Under the pieces are notes generated by a model that was given only the letters and a program-made list of their open reading frames with translations, had not been told where the DNA came from and ran no database searches. Position numbers and translations under genes: made by a program. Shown in pieces: positions 14,669 to 24,207 of a DNA stretch of 64,000 nucleotides (position 1 is the stretch's first letter; every line of letters begins with the position of its first letter). The stretch covers positions 1 to 64,000 of the forward strand of contig CAYYPH010000021.1 in the NCBI GenBank assembly GCA_964473485.1, written 5' to 3'. Source of the stretch: CAIVAT01 sp964473485. Lineage in GTDB: Bacteria; Bacteroidota; Bacteroidia; Bacteroidales; FEN-979.

Positions 14669-14710
14669 AAAACCCGTTGGTCTGTGAAAGATTCAACGGG
14701 TTTTTCTTTT
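14669..14710 (+). terminator. Plus-strand terminator behind the tRNA remnant
   Basis: 11-bp stem AAAACCCGTTG/CAACGGGTTTT with a 14-base loop followed by TCTTTTTC. Probably the original terminator of the target tRNA gene. Confidence 0.8.
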
Positions 14711-14743
14711 TCAAACAACCCATTTATAAAAGATATCGGGATT

Positions 14744-14774
14744 CGACGAATAGAGATATTCGATTACCTTTGCG
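14744..14774 (+). promoter_or_regulatory. Promoter of the DUF389 gene
   Basis: TTCG, 19-base spacer, then TACCTTTG(C) around 14767-14774, matching the Bacteroidota -7 box TAnnTTTG. Predicted start near 14781, about 47 bases before the ATG. Confidence 0.6.
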
Positions 14775-14827
14775 AATAATCGATTTGCAAACCAGCTGAT
14801 TTTATTCAATATTAAACTGAAATCCAT

Positions 14828-16174
14828 ATGAAGGAGCATACAGATTTTAATTTGCTTCGTTTCCTGAAGGACCGGTTTAACCTTGGTGAAGAGCAGGCTG
14901 GCACCGAAGAGGTGATCCAGTCGATCAGGCAAAGCATCTATTTCAGGGGTACGAACCTGTGGGTGCTGATCTTTGCCATTTTCATTGCCTCCCTGGGACT
15001 GAACATGAACTCAACCGCCGTGATCATTGGCGCCATGCTGATATCACCGCTCATGGGGCCGATCATGGGTATCGGACTCGGTGTTGGTATCAACGACTAT
15101 AAACTGATCAGGACCGCAGCCTGGAATTTTCTGATCGCGGTTATTATCAGCCTGGTCGCTTCCACTCTTTATTTCCTGGTCACACCGCTTTCCGAGGCCC
15201 ATTCCGAGTTACTGGCGCGAACGACTCCCACGGTCTACGACGTTCTGATCGCCCTTTTCGGCGGGCTGGCGGGTATCGTAGCCACCTCGAGTAAATCGAG
15301 GGGAAATGTGATCCCCGGTGTGGCTATTGCCACCGCGCTGATGCCACCGCTTTGTACGGCCGGCTATGGCATTGCAGTCGGCAATCTTTACTTTTTCGGG
15401 GGAGCGCTTTACCTGTTCTTTATTAACTCGGTATTCATCTGCCTAGCAACCCTTCTGATCATCAGGTTCTTCAGGTTCCCGGTGGTTCACTATCCCAATC
15501 CATCGACCGCCCGCAGGGTGCGTATCTGGATCACTGTGATCGTAATACTGACACTCCTTCCAAGTATATATATTGCCTACCGGATCATCGGAGAGACTAT
15601 TTTTGAGAGCAATGCAGCAAAGTTCATAGCATCGGAACTGAATTTCCCGGGAAACGTAATAATAAGCAGGAAAATCGATCCTGCCACGAGGGCCATAGAG
15701 GTGGTTATAGTTGGAAAGCCTGTTGGCGATGATTTGATCGAGAATGCGAAAGGGAAACTTGAACAGTATGGACTGGAAAAAACACAGGTCAAAGTCACCC
15801 AGGGCAAGGCAGCGATGGAAGGGACCGAACTGGCCAGCATGAAATCGGAGATTATCGAGGAACTGTATCAGAAAAACCAGGCATTGCTAATGGATAAGGA
15901 AGACAGAATACAATTTTTGGAGAACGAACTTGGGAAAACCCAGCTTTTGACAGGGACCCTGGGCCGGGAAATCAAAGCTTTGGTGCCCGATGCAAGAGAA
16001 CTATCCATCACGCGGACGCTTATGATTTCTGAAGGCAACAAAGAGCCTGATACCGTATACCTGGCTTATATCAAATTAAGCCGCAAAGCGAAATCAGGCG
16101 ACGTAGGCAGAATGGAAAACTGGCTGAAGCAACGCTTGCCCGAACATCCCGTTAAACTTGTATTGCTCAGGTGA
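14828..16174 (+). CDS. DUF389 family membrane protein
   Basis: 448 residues. The N-terminal half holds the DUF389 hydrophobic domain with the conserved GLNMNSTAVIIGAMLISPLM and MGIGLG motifs, SSKSRGN, and IPGVAIATALMPPLCTAGYG; about six membrane helices (residues about 45-245). The C-terminal half is a soluble, partly coiled-coil domain (about 260-448) unique to long family members. Biochemical function is not established for the family. First chromosomal gene right of the island, with its own promoter. Convergent with the gene at 16341, with a heptad repeat array between them. Confidence 0.9.
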   Translation: MKEHTDFNLLRFLKDRFNLGEEQAGTEEVIQSIRQSIYFRGTNLWVLIFAIFIASLGLNMNSTAVIIGAMLISPLMGPIMGIGLGVGINDYKLIRTAAWNFLIAVIISLVASTLYFLVTPLSEAHSELLARTTPTVYDVLIALFGGLAGIVATSSKSRGNVIPGVAIATALMPPLCTAGYGIAVGNLYFFGGALYLFFINSVFICLATLLIIRFFRFPVVHYPNPSTARRVRIWITVIVILTLLPSIYIAYRIIGETIFESNAAKFIASELNFPGNVIISRKIDPATRAIEVVIVGKPVGDDLIENAKGKLEQYGLEKTQVKVTQGKAAMEGTELASMKSEIIEELYQKNQALLMDKEDRIQFLENELGKTQLLTGTLGREIKALVPDARELSITRTLMISEGNKEPDTVYLAYIKLSRKAKSGDVGRMENWLKQRLPEHPVKLVLLR

Positions 16175-16193
16175 AATGATCGTGATGCAATTT

Positions 16194-16360
16194 AATGAGT
16201 GAATGAGTGATTGAATGAATGAGTGAATGAATGATTGATTGAAAAGGGCGTTTTCCGTTTTCAATTTTCCATTTTCAATTCATTCCCCTTTCTCCCTTCT
16301 CCCTTCTCCCTTCTCCCTTCCACGGTCCACTGCCTACTGCCTACGGCCCATTGCCCACGT
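16194..16360. repeat. Modular short-tandem-repeat array R1
   Basis: In order: GAGT/GAAT/GATT tetramers; TTTTCCG-type heptads; CCCTTCT heptads (about four); then CCACGGT / CCACTGC / CTACTGC / CTACGGC-type heptads. It lies between convergent genes, and the last units encode the C-terminus and stop of the gene at 16341-17993. The same modular order recurs at 42330-42553 and, around the N gap, at 29553-29740. Confidence 0.85.
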
Positions 16361-17993
16361 GCTCCGGCTTTCTCCCGTACAACGTGCAAAAGTCTCCACG
16401 GTAAACCGGTTTGTAGTAAGATTCCAGCACTCTTTCGAGCACCCTGAAAAAGTGATGCTTCATGGGTTTTGTGTTCCCGACCACGAAGATATAATCCACG
16501 GCAATGGCATCCCGGCCGGCGTACACCGGGAAATTCAGGAACCGCGAGGTGTCGGCAGGATTTCCCACGTAAAAGTTAGGACGGGAGGCATGGTTCCAGA
16601 CAACGGGGAAATAGCCCGATTCGCATTCATAGTTGTACACCATCACAACCGGTTTGTCCACGGCCAGGTAGTCGACATAATGACCAGTGAACCAGTTGTC
16701 CATTGAATAGACCGGCAACACCACGGCACGATCGGGAACATGCTGTGCCGCATCGTTGCACGAGCGGGCAACCCGTGCCATCTCATAGATGGTGGGTGCA
16801 TAATTCCAAATAAGGATAAAACTTACCAGTAGCGTGACGGCTGCAGAACCGATTCCGGTCCAGGCTGGAATCCGGAAAGTGGCGATGAGCAGGATCAGAG
16901 TCAGGAATAGGACCAGTGCGATGCGCAGGTTGGTGTAACTGGCGGTTCCGTAGGCATCCGGCAGCAGGAAATAGAGCGTCAGCATGATCACAAGAGAAGC
17001 CGTGAGCCATCCGGCATGCCGGCCAGAGATATTGGGTTGATCCTTGTCTGGCCCGTCTTTTATGGCGTTCAGCCCTGACCGCTTTCGGCGGATCAGGTGT
17101 AGCGTGACCCCGGTTATAAGTAAGGTCAGCAGAAGAAGAAAGAGTATGGAGGTGATGGGCTCCTCTCGGATTGGATCAAAGGTGACGAGAGGTCTGACCG
17201 TAACAAGGTACCTGAGCAGTTCGCCGGTGGTCGAAAAATGCCAGTCACGGGTTCCCGGGCGACTGTAAAAGAAATATCCGAAGAGCATCAGGGGAATGGC
17301 CGATGCGGCAAGAACGGCCGCTGAACGCGACACATATTTCCGGAGCGGGAAGTGCCAGTGCGTTGCCTGTCGCGATTCGGCCAGGAAGGCCGAGGCCAGG
17401 TGGACCGCGATCACCAGCAGCAGCAAGCCAAAGATAACGATGTGCGAAAAATAGGTGACTGCCAGGAGCAGCGCGAGCCAGAGGGTATTCCTGGCCTTCC
17501 AGGGCCCTTCCATGAATTTCAGCCAGGCATTGAGGCTGATGATCATGAAAAGCAGGGCGATACAGAAGTTGAAGAATCCGAAAAAGAAGAACATGGAATG
17601 CGAGAAAGGAAAGATCATCCAGCTGAAAATGATGTTATGCGGGGCGATCCGCCTCACCAGCAAACGGAAGGCAAAAGGGGTTGCAGTAAGCAACGCGACG
17701 ATCAGGATCTTTTCCGCAACATGGGCCGGTAAGACCAGCATCAGGATTGCCGTTACCAGGTGTCCGGTCCAGTTGGGAACCGGCTCGGGGTTGATGGCAA
17801 AGAATTGCCTGAAAAGGTCGCTGCCACCGAACAGCATGTGGTTGATGATGTTTGCATTGTACAGGTGTGAAGCGCCATCCATGCTCGGGAAGAACCGGAA
17901 ATAGACAAAAGGGGTCAGGCTGACCATGGTAACCAATGTGAATGCAAACGGTTCAAACCGTTTCCAGTTTGTCAGCAGCTTTTCCGGGATCAT
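16341..17993 (-). CDS. Polytopic membrane protein, GT-C glycosyltransferase-like
   Basis: 550 residues with about 10-12 predicted membrane helices. The first luminal loop after helix 1 carries an Asp (FFPSMDGASHLYN), the position of the catalytic Asp in GT-C enzymes that use lipid-linked sugars. A soluble C-terminal portion (about 410-550) includes NWFTGHYVDYLAV. No sequence-level family is recognised, so the assignment is by topology. It starts two bases after the stop of the TPR gene upstream, so the two are one operon. The last residues (HVGNGP) and the stop are encoded by repeat array R1. Confidence 0.55.
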   Translation of the reverse strand: MIPEKLLTNWKRFEPFAFTLVTMVSLTPFVYFRFFPSMDGASHLYNANIINHMLFGGSDLFRQFFAINPEPVPNWTGHLVTAILMLVLPAHVAEKILIVALLTATPFAFRLLVRRIAPHNIIFSWMIFPFSHSMFFFFGFFNFCIALLFMIISLNAWLKFMEGPWKARNTLWLALLLAVTYFSHIVIFGLLLLVIAVHLASAFLAESRQATHWHFPLRKYVSRSAAVLAASAIPLMLFGYFFYSRPGTRDWHFSTTGELLRYLVTVRPLVTFDPIREEPITSILFLLLLTLLITGVTLHLIRRKRSGLNAIKDGPDKDQPNISGRHAGWLTASLVIMLTLYFLLPDAYGTASYTNLRIALVLFLTLILLIATFRIPAWTGIGSAAVTLLVSFILIWNYAPTIYEMARVARSCNDAAQHVPDRAVVLPVYSMDNWFTGHYVDYLAVDKPVVMVYNYECESGYFPVVWNHASRPNFYVGNPADTSRFLNFPVYAGRDAIAVDYIFVVGNTKPMKHHFFRVLERVLESYYKPVYRGDFCTLYGRKPEHVGNGP

Positions 17994-17995
17994 GA

Positions 17996-20227
17996 TTACG
18001 ACTCAGCGTGGAACATCAGGTAATCGCGGATCAAAGGAATGTCGGAAGAGGCAATTCCATTCTTCAGCAGATATGGAACGTCTTCATCAAAGCCGGCGAA
18101 AAGTTCCAGCTTATCTGCCATTGGGTGAAGGAATCCCTGGCGGTAATGCGAGAACGCCTCCTTGCGATTGCCCAGGCAGAGGTTAGTGTGCCCGGCGTTC
18201 AGGAGATCGAAGGGGGCCGGGTCATGGTTGATGGAAAATATCTCAGCATAGGTTTCGAGGGCCTGCCTGAGCTGGCCGGTGACAAAGTAACACCAGGCAA
18301 TGGGACGCAGCACTTTGAGGTTTTCAGGCGCAAAGAACCGGAGCTTCAGGTAATGATGCAGGGCATCCTCGAATTGTTTCAGGTTCAGGAGGCACTGTCC
18401 CGCCTGGAATTGGATCGAAAGGTCATCGGGCTGAATCTTTGCGGCCTCAGTGAAATAGTTCAGGGCGTTGGTGTAGTTTCTCAGCTTCATGTGGCACCAG
18501 CCCAGTTTACGGTACAACCATAAACGGTCAGTGTCGAAAAGTTCCGCTTTCTCGTAACAGGCAACGGCTTCGGTCAGACGGCCCGATTTCTGATGGCAAT
18601 AACCCATCTTTTCGTAATACTCGCCCTGCGGTCCTTTCAGCTCGATCAGGCTGAGGTAGGTGGCCACTGCTTCAGTGTAATTGTCTTTTTCGAAATGGAA
18701 CGAAGCCACACGTTCAAGGAAACCTGTGCGCCGGAAGAGGGCGTTGTAAAAGTTCATGCTCCCGAAGCGAATGTTGTGCTGGAAGATATCGTCAAACTCA
18801 TTCCTTACGCTGAATAGTTTGTAAAACCGGTAGAGATCCTGGATATACTGAATAAATACGGCATTTGAGGTAACCGACTGATCGAGCAACTGTTCCTCCG
18901 AGGCCAGTTCCTTCATCTGGGCGAATTCGGCTTCGAAATTGGCCAGTATCAGGGTTCGTTGTTGTTCGGGGATAGCCCTGAAATTGATGGCAAAAGAATA
19001 TTTGTCGGAATTGCAGATATAAAATGCCTTTTCAAGACTCTCCATCAGCCGCCCGGTGATCTCTTCCTTGCCAGGTATGATATCGCGGATTTCAGGATGC
19101 TGCCGGTAAAACGGCACGAACCAGTTGCTGACCGGGTTGAAGAAATCGAATCGTTTAAGCTGAGAAAAGGTGCTCATGAACACATCGCCGCCCTCCATCT
19201 GCATCTTCGAGAATTTCTCTATTTTTTCAAAAAGTCCCGGCACCTCTTCGATCATATCCTTCCAGCCCGGATTTTTATCTTCCATCAGTTCATCGTCGGA
19301 AAGATCGTTGAGCTGAAGTTTATCCTCGATCTTCGGCATCATCTTCTTCATCTCAGGCAATACCTCCGTTTCGAACTCGCGCATGATCTTCTCCGTTTCG
19401 CGCGCCATCAGTATCTGCAGCAGGATGATCTCCGTTTCGGCCTGAATGTTTTCATCATCTTTCAGATCCCTGATCCTGTCGGTGATTGAGGGGAACCATT
19501 TTAACCGGTCGTCGTACCTGATCAGGGCAAGGACAATGCCGGTAAGGGCGCGCTGGTATACCTGGTTTTCGCGTGGATACACAAAATCAAGAAGAACGTC
19601 GAATTTGGCGGGGTCGAAACCGTCGAGCAGGCTGAGTGTCACGGCCGTGACTATCAGCGATTTGTCGTGCCACGCTACCTGGTCCGACCGGCTAATTCGC
19701 TGTAAAAGGGCCACGTAGTCGTCGCCGTATTTCCGGAGCAGCCAGAATCTTTTAAAGACCGTTTCGACCAGGAACCCGGATTGCGGTGATGCTGACCGGT
19801 CAGGCGCCAGGTCCAGGTCTGAATCGTCGATCAGGCGGTTTACCTCCTGGTGGAAAAAGAACTCCTCGATACGGGCCGTTCCCACCGCCGGGTCGTCGGA
19901 GAACAAATGCCTGCTTATGCCTCTTTCCCGGTTTCGGAAAGGCTGGAAAGGTTCATTGAATATGTCGCCGAATTCATCGCCCAGGAATACCAGCGAGGTG
20001 ATAATATTGCTGAGAATCGTCTCCTGCTGCGGATCATGGTATCCTGAGGTGGCGTAATGAAGCAGGCTCTTGTACGTGGTTGTCAGCTGCTCCACCTGGT
20101 CGAAAAAATCGTAACGCCCCGTACTACGCTGGAATTCAATCAGCATGGCCAGCGCCTCCCTGATCCTTGCAGCATGAAGAAGCTCCTCAAATCTTGCATG
20201 TTTGTTCCTGGCTTCCTGTCGGGTCAT
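17996..20227 (-). CDS. TPR-repeat protein
   Basis: 743 residues without signal peptide. The N-terminal 540 residues are helical with acidic stretches (for example ETEVLPEMKKMMPKIEDKLQ) and have no recognised family. Residues about 545-715 hold at least four tetratricopeptide repeats (YYEKMGYCHQKSGRLTEAVA, KLGWCHMKLRNYTNALNYFT, QAGQCLLNLKQFEDALHHYL). Probably a cytoplasmic scaffold. Co-transcribed with the membrane protein downstream (2-base gap); it may serve that protein. It starts 27 bases downstream of the porin-like gene, which reads the same way. Confidence 0.75.
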   Translation of the reverse strand: MTRQEARNKHARFEELLHAARIREALAMLIEFQRSTGRYDFFDQVEQLTTTYKSLLHYATSGYHDPQQETILSNIITSLVFLGDEFGDIFNEPFQPFRNRERGISRHLFSDDPAVGTARIEEFFFHQEVNRLIDDSDLDLAPDRSASPQSGFLVETVFKRFWLLRKYGDDYVALLQRISRSDQVAWHDKSLIVTAVTLSLLDGFDPAKFDVLLDFVYPRENQVYQRALTGIVLALIRYDDRLKWFPSITDRIRDLKDDENIQAETEIILLQILMARETEKIMREFETEVLPEMKKMMPKIEDKLQLNDLSDDELMEDKNPGWKDMIEEVPGLFEKIEKFSKMQMEGGDVFMSTFSQLKRFDFFNPVSNWFVPFYRQHPEIRDIIPGKEEITGRLMESLEKAFYICNSDKYSFAINFRAIPEQQRTLILANFEAEFAQMKELASEEQLLDQSVTSNAVFIQYIQDLYRFYKLFSVRNEFDDIFQHNIRFGSMNFYNALFRRTGFLERVASFHFEKDNYTEAVATYLSLIELKGPQGEYYEKMGYCHQKSGRLTEAVACYEKAELFDTDRLWLYRKLGWCHMKLRNYTNALNYFTEAAKIQPDDLSIQFQAGQCLLNLKQFEDALHHYLKLRFFAPENLKVLRPIAWCYFVTGQLRQALETYAEIFSINHDPAPFDLLNAGHTNLCLGNRKEAFSHYRQGFLHPMADKLELFAGFDEDVPYLLKNGIASSDIPLIRDYLMFHAES

Positions 20228-20254
20228 GATGGACGAACATTTAAAAGGTATTCC

Positions 20255-21397
20255 TTAAAAACGAACGCCGGTGGTAATTATTATTGCGCGCATGTGATCG
20301 GTTGTGTTGCTGTAGAAGACTTTGTTTCCCTGCTGAGCCGATAGGTAACGGTAAGCCACCCTGATATAACCGAATGAAACGGGTTTGTATTCCCCGCTCA
20401 GGGTGTATCCCCATGTTTCAAGTCCGGTTGTTTTTCCGTCATAGGTGTAATGTCCTGAAAGGAAACCGTGAGGGTCGTTGAAATATTCAAACCGGCCTGT
20501 TACTGAAAAGTACTCGTTGAAGCGGCAATCGGCCTGAAGGAATCCCGACAGCATGGATGCCGTTTTGGTGGTGTCGGGGGCCAGCCTGGAGTTGGTTTGA
20601 AAAGCGACATCCAATTGCCCTGCCAATGTCAACGGTTTCCAGGGTGTATATTTCACAAAGATATTGTTGTAGAAGATGTCGTTGTCGATGTCGGCATCAG
20701 CCATCGCCTGGTTCCCGAAAAAGTTGTTATAGGAAACGAGCAGCCGGTCGTTCGGTGTAAAATTGAGGAAGGTGATCCCGGCCATGTGCGTGTTTCCCGC
20801 GTAGGCCAGCGAGAAGGGGTTCCCGACCATGATGCCACCCGTGAATTCCCGCGAAAAACGGTAAGTCATTTTTGCACCCAGAACGCTCCCCGGTTCGAAG
20901 TATCCACCGATGGTCACTGTACTGATCTGGTTCAGCACGGCCCATGATGATTCATAACCGATCGGGTTGAAAATGTACCCGAAATCGACCCAGAGGTCGG
21001 GAACGATCCTGAACCCGAAGTTGGCCTGACGCAACGTTTTAATGAACTGCATGCTGGGTGCTGCCAACAGGTTTGGCTGATCACCGTATTGCAGGACCAG
21101 TTTTCCGCGAACTTTCTCGCCGGTGTAATAAAATTCCACCGCCGCTACGTTCATCCTGATCTGGTCCTGTATCGGGCAGTTCGCCGAGAACGGGACCACG
21201 TTCGAGGTGTCATCCTGTGATAGGATCGTATAATTGTAATAAGCATCAATGTAAACGCCGAAAGTGAAATTCGACAATTTGCCAAGGATCTTGTTTTTAA
21301 GCAAAGCTGCAAGGGTGTCTGTTTTTTCCTGGGAGATGGCCGTCAGGTTACCGACCGCAAGAATGACCAGGGCTGTTGAAAGAAAACGCTTCATCAT
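20255..21397 (-). CDS. Outer-membrane beta-barrel porin-like protein
   Basis: 380 residues from the ATG at 21397, where a signal peptide begins (MMKRFLSTALVILAVGNLTA); the frame is open further upstream, but that part has no signal. The body is rich in alternating aromatic/polar strands (FTFGVYIDAYYNYTI, GKLVLQYGDQPN, WVDFGYIFNPIGYESSW) and ends with a terminal aromatic (TTGVRF), typical of a 12-18-strand barrel of the OmpL/BBP2-like porin group. The substrate is unknown. Divergent from the 901-residue protein; possibly the promoter of an operon with the TPR and membrane genes. Confidence 0.75.
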   Translation of the reverse strand: MMKRFLSTALVILAVGNLTAISQEKTDTLAALLKNKILGKLSNFTFGVYIDAYYNYTILSQDDTSNVVPFSANCPIQDQIRMNVAAVEFYYTGEKVRGKLVLQYGDQPNLLAAPSMQFIKTLRQANFGFRIVPDLWVDFGYIFNPIGYESSWAVLNQISTVTIGGYFEPGSVLGAKMTYRFSREFTGGIMVGNPFSLAYAGNTHMAGITFLNFTPNDRLLVSYNNFFGNQAMADADIDNDIFYNNIFVKYTPWKPLTLAGQLDVAFQTNSRLAPDTTKTASMLSGFLQADCRFNEYFSVTGRFEYFNDPHGFLSGHYTYDGKTTGLETWGYTLSGEYKPVSFGYIRVAYRYLSAQQGNKVFYSNTTDHMRAIIITTGVRF

Positions 21398-21482
21398 AAC
21401 GGTGAATCTCTCGTAATCAAAAGTAAATAAAAAAATCACGCACAATGAAAAAGGATATTTTTGCAGCAAGATTTGCCCGAAA

Positions 21483-24188
21483 ATGCCCGCTGCTATACGA
21501 ACATTGCTGTTGCCACTGATCCTGCTGACCGGAATTACCGTCTTTTCGCAGGAGATCGTCCTGATCAATTCACTTTCGAAGCAGTACCGCATTCCCTGGA
21601 TGCCTGCAGGCAAGGGATATTACACATACAGCAACGCCATCCTGAAAGAGATCGCGAAATTTGTTCTCAGGGAGCCCCACCAGGTCAATGTACGGTTCGA
21701 TTACCTCCTCACCACGGTGGTGACCCGCAACGACCGGCACAACCGGCTGGCCGTTTTCATCACCGGCAGGCGCTGTGCGGGCGACTGCTGGTTCAGGCGT
21801 TTTCCGCTCGAAGAGGTGCTTCAGCCCGCCCTGTTCGACCTGCGTCTCCGGGTTGCCGGCATTGCCGACACCTCCTCGTATTCTGAAAGCAGGATTCGCC
21901 AGGCCCGGCTGAGACCCGGCGACAGCCTGGTCGGGTACTATGCCTTCCCGGCTTTTGATCCGGAACTCGACACCCTGTTGACCGGCGAATCGCTTTTTTC
22001 GTGGGATTCGGTGGCGCTCGACCGCTTCAGCCGGCGGATTGACCTCATCAACGACTATTATGCATCAATGGCGTTGCTCGACTCGCTGGCTACCGTTACC
22101 GACGCCGTGAACTTTACGCGGACCTTCCAGTTGCCCGATGATTACCTCCGGGTCATGGAGACCAACCGGGTGGTGGAGCTCATCCAGGGCCGTAAATTCA
22201 GCGAAAGGCTTGCAGTGGGGGCATTTGATCCGGCCGGGCTCATGCCCCGCCTGACAGCGGCCGACAAACTTTCGCGATCGTTTACCTATACCCTTGGGGA
22301 GATCACTCCAGGGGAGGAGCCATTGGTATGGAGCGGTGATCTGAAAGTATTAGCCGACCAATACACCGCCAGGGTTATTTCGTATGTTCGCCGTTCGCAG
22401 CAGATGGACCACCTCTTCGGGAAGATCTACCATGATTACCTGACGGACACCACGACGAAGGGCCGGACCCCATACGCCGTTTCACTGCCTCCCGGCCTGC
22501 TGGCCCGTATGTTCCCCGGGGCCGGGAAAGACACGCTCGTAAAGCACTATGCAGGCCTGGTGGTTGCTTCGTGCATTAATTCCGCCAACCGGCTGATGAA
22601 CGAATCGAGGTATGCAGAGGCTTTTACGCTTACCGAGCACATCGGCCTTTTCATGCCTGCCGATGTCCGCCCGCTGGTTCTTACAAAGGAGTTCACTGAC
22701 GCAAGGGCCAGGGCCGCCGAAGGGATCCTGAACGCCTATGTGGGGATCGCTTCCACCTGCATCAGGACCCGCAAATACGAAATGGCCGACCGTTACCTGA
22801 CCCTGGCCGGTGATTATGCCCGTGAACGGCGCGGTTACATTCGTTCCGACTCGGCTCTTCGTGCAGTATACAGCGAGTTATTTTTTATGCGAAATGCAGG
22901 ATGTGAGCAATTGCTGGCGACCAAACAATACCAGGCCGCCCTCGATTGTTATGCCGAATTTGAACAGCTTTACAGCGAGAAGGAAATAGCCATGGTCTCG
23001 GGGGAGCTCGGCAACCGGAAAAAGGAGGCCTATCGTGGATTACTGGCCGAAAGCGAAGCAAGACTTTCACAGGCGCTCAGGCAGGACAGCGATTCCCTGG
23101 TCTTGGCAAGGTATCAGCAGACAGCCGCATTGCTCAAGCTGGCAGGCCCCGACAAACGTGTGTCCGCCACGCTTGATTCATTGGCCCCGCTCACCGGCAG
23201 TATCAGGTACGAACAACTGATCGTTGCCGGAAGCGCCGCCCTCGACCGTCGCCAGTTCACTTACAGCCTGGCCCTTTTTCGCGAAGCAGGCGCCCTTGCC
23301 CAACGCTATTCCCTCGAACCGTACCCGGACTACGATTCCCTCTACCGCCGCTCGATGGGCAATTACCTGCTGGTGCGGCTCACCGGCGCACAACGGTACA
23401 TCTGGACCAACGATTTCGATTCGGCCTATTATCACCTGGGACGCATCCGCGAGGAAGCCGCTGCAACCGGTTTTACATCCGACAAGGCGTTCGTTGCCGC
23501 GGTTGGACGCTTCGAACAGCGGGTCCAGGAACAGCGGTGCCGGTCCGTCAGAGACTCGGTTGAACTCTGGATGATCAGGGCCGATCGCGCCATCAGGCTG
23601 AAAAGTTTCATCAATGCAACCACCTACCTCGACGAAGCATTGCGGCTGGGCAGGTCGATGCCGGTATGCGGATTCGATGACCGCGCCATCCGGGACACCC
23701 TTGCCCGGTATCAGCATGCCACGGTATATCAGAAAAACCTGGCTGAAATCGATGCCATGGTGGCCTCCGGTTTCTTCGATGAAGCCATCAGGCTAATAGA
23801 GTCCAATGAATTGCTTTACCAGGCGCAGCGGCTCGACCGGTTTGAATTTCCTTTGAAAAGCGTCTATGACTATGTCAGTGAACGGGGAAATCCGTTTCTT
23901 TCGTTCTCGGCCATCAACCACTATGCGGTTCCGGGGAAAGGAGCTGAGGCTCTGAGGTATCTCAGACTACTCAGCATCCAGCGGTTGCCCGAACGGGAAA
24001 CGGCGTTGTTCCAGAAGCAGGTTGCGCTGGTCCTTGCCCGCGATGATTTCTACCGCGATAAAGGGCAAAACCCTAAGCAACTGGCTGAGGTCTATTCCTC
24101 AGGCGACCCGTGGTTTTTTATTTTCAGAGCGGCTTACCTCGAAGAATGGGCAGGGTTGCTGAATGTACCGGTCTCAAAATTCAAATGA
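21483..24188 (+). CDS. Secreted helical-repeat protein of unknown function
   Basis: 901 residues with a signal peptide (MPAAIRTLLLPLILLTGITV to about residue 22). No domain recognised with confidence. Long stretches look like degenerate TPR-type helices (EAFTLTEHIGLF, RKYEMADRYLTLAGDYARER, KQYQAALDCYAEFEQLYSEK, FTYSLALFREAGALAQRY). Likely a periplasmic or outer-membrane-associated scaffold. A TATTTTTG -7-like box at about 21455 gives a short leader. It is convergent with the amylase gene, whose stop is 19 bases away. Confidence 0.7.
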   Translation: MPAAIRTLLLPLILLTGITVFSQEIVLINSLSKQYRIPWMPAGKGYYTYSNAILKEIAKFVLREPHQVNVRFDYLLTTVVTRNDRHNRLAVFITGRRCAGDCWFRRFPLEEVLQPALFDLRLRVAGIADTSSYSESRIRQARLRPGDSLVGYYAFPAFDPELDTLLTGESLFSWDSVALDRFSRRIDLINDYYASMALLDSLATVTDAVNFTRTFQLPDDYLRVMETNRVVELIQGRKFSERLAVGAFDPAGLMPRLTAADKLSRSFTYTLGEITPGEEPLVWSGDLKVLADQYTARVISYVRRSQQMDHLFGKIYHDYLTDTTTKGRTPYAVSLPPGLLARMFPGAGKDTLVKHYAGLVVASCINSANRLMNESRYAEAFTLTEHIGLFMPADVRPLVLTKEFTDARARAAEGILNAYVGIASTCIRTRKYEMADRYLTLAGDYARERRGYIRSDSALRAVYSELFFMRNAGCEQLLATKQYQAALDCYAEFEQLYSEKEIAMVSGELGNRKKEAYRGLLAESEARLSQALRQDSDSLVLARYQQTAALLKLAGPDKRVSATLDSLAPLTGSIRYEQLIVAGSAALDRRQFTYSLALFREAGALAQRYSLEPYPDYDSLYRRSMGNYLLVRLTGAQRYIWTNDFDSAYYHLGRIREEAAATGFTSDKAFVAAVGRFEQRVQEQRCRSVRDSVELWMIRADRAIRLKSFINATTYLDEALRLGRSMPVCGFDDRAIRDTLARYQHATVYQKNLAEIDAMVASGFFDEAIRLIESNELLYQAQRLDRFEFPLKSVYDYVSERGNPFLSFSAINHYAVPGKGAEALRYLRLLSIQRLPERETALFQKQVALVLARDDFYRDKGQNPKQLAEVYSSGDPWFFIFRAAYLEEWAGLLNVPVSKFK

Positions 24189-24207
24189 CACTATCTGGAA
24201 GCGCCCG

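Larger units (their letters stand above)
14463..14827. other. Right island border: AT-rich spacer, tRNA remnant, terminator, promoter
   Basis: An AT-rich stretch to 14640, then an 18-base tRNA 3' end (14643-14660), a strong plus-strand terminator (14669-14710) and the promoter of the DUF389 gene. No gene is seen. Confidence 0.7.
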
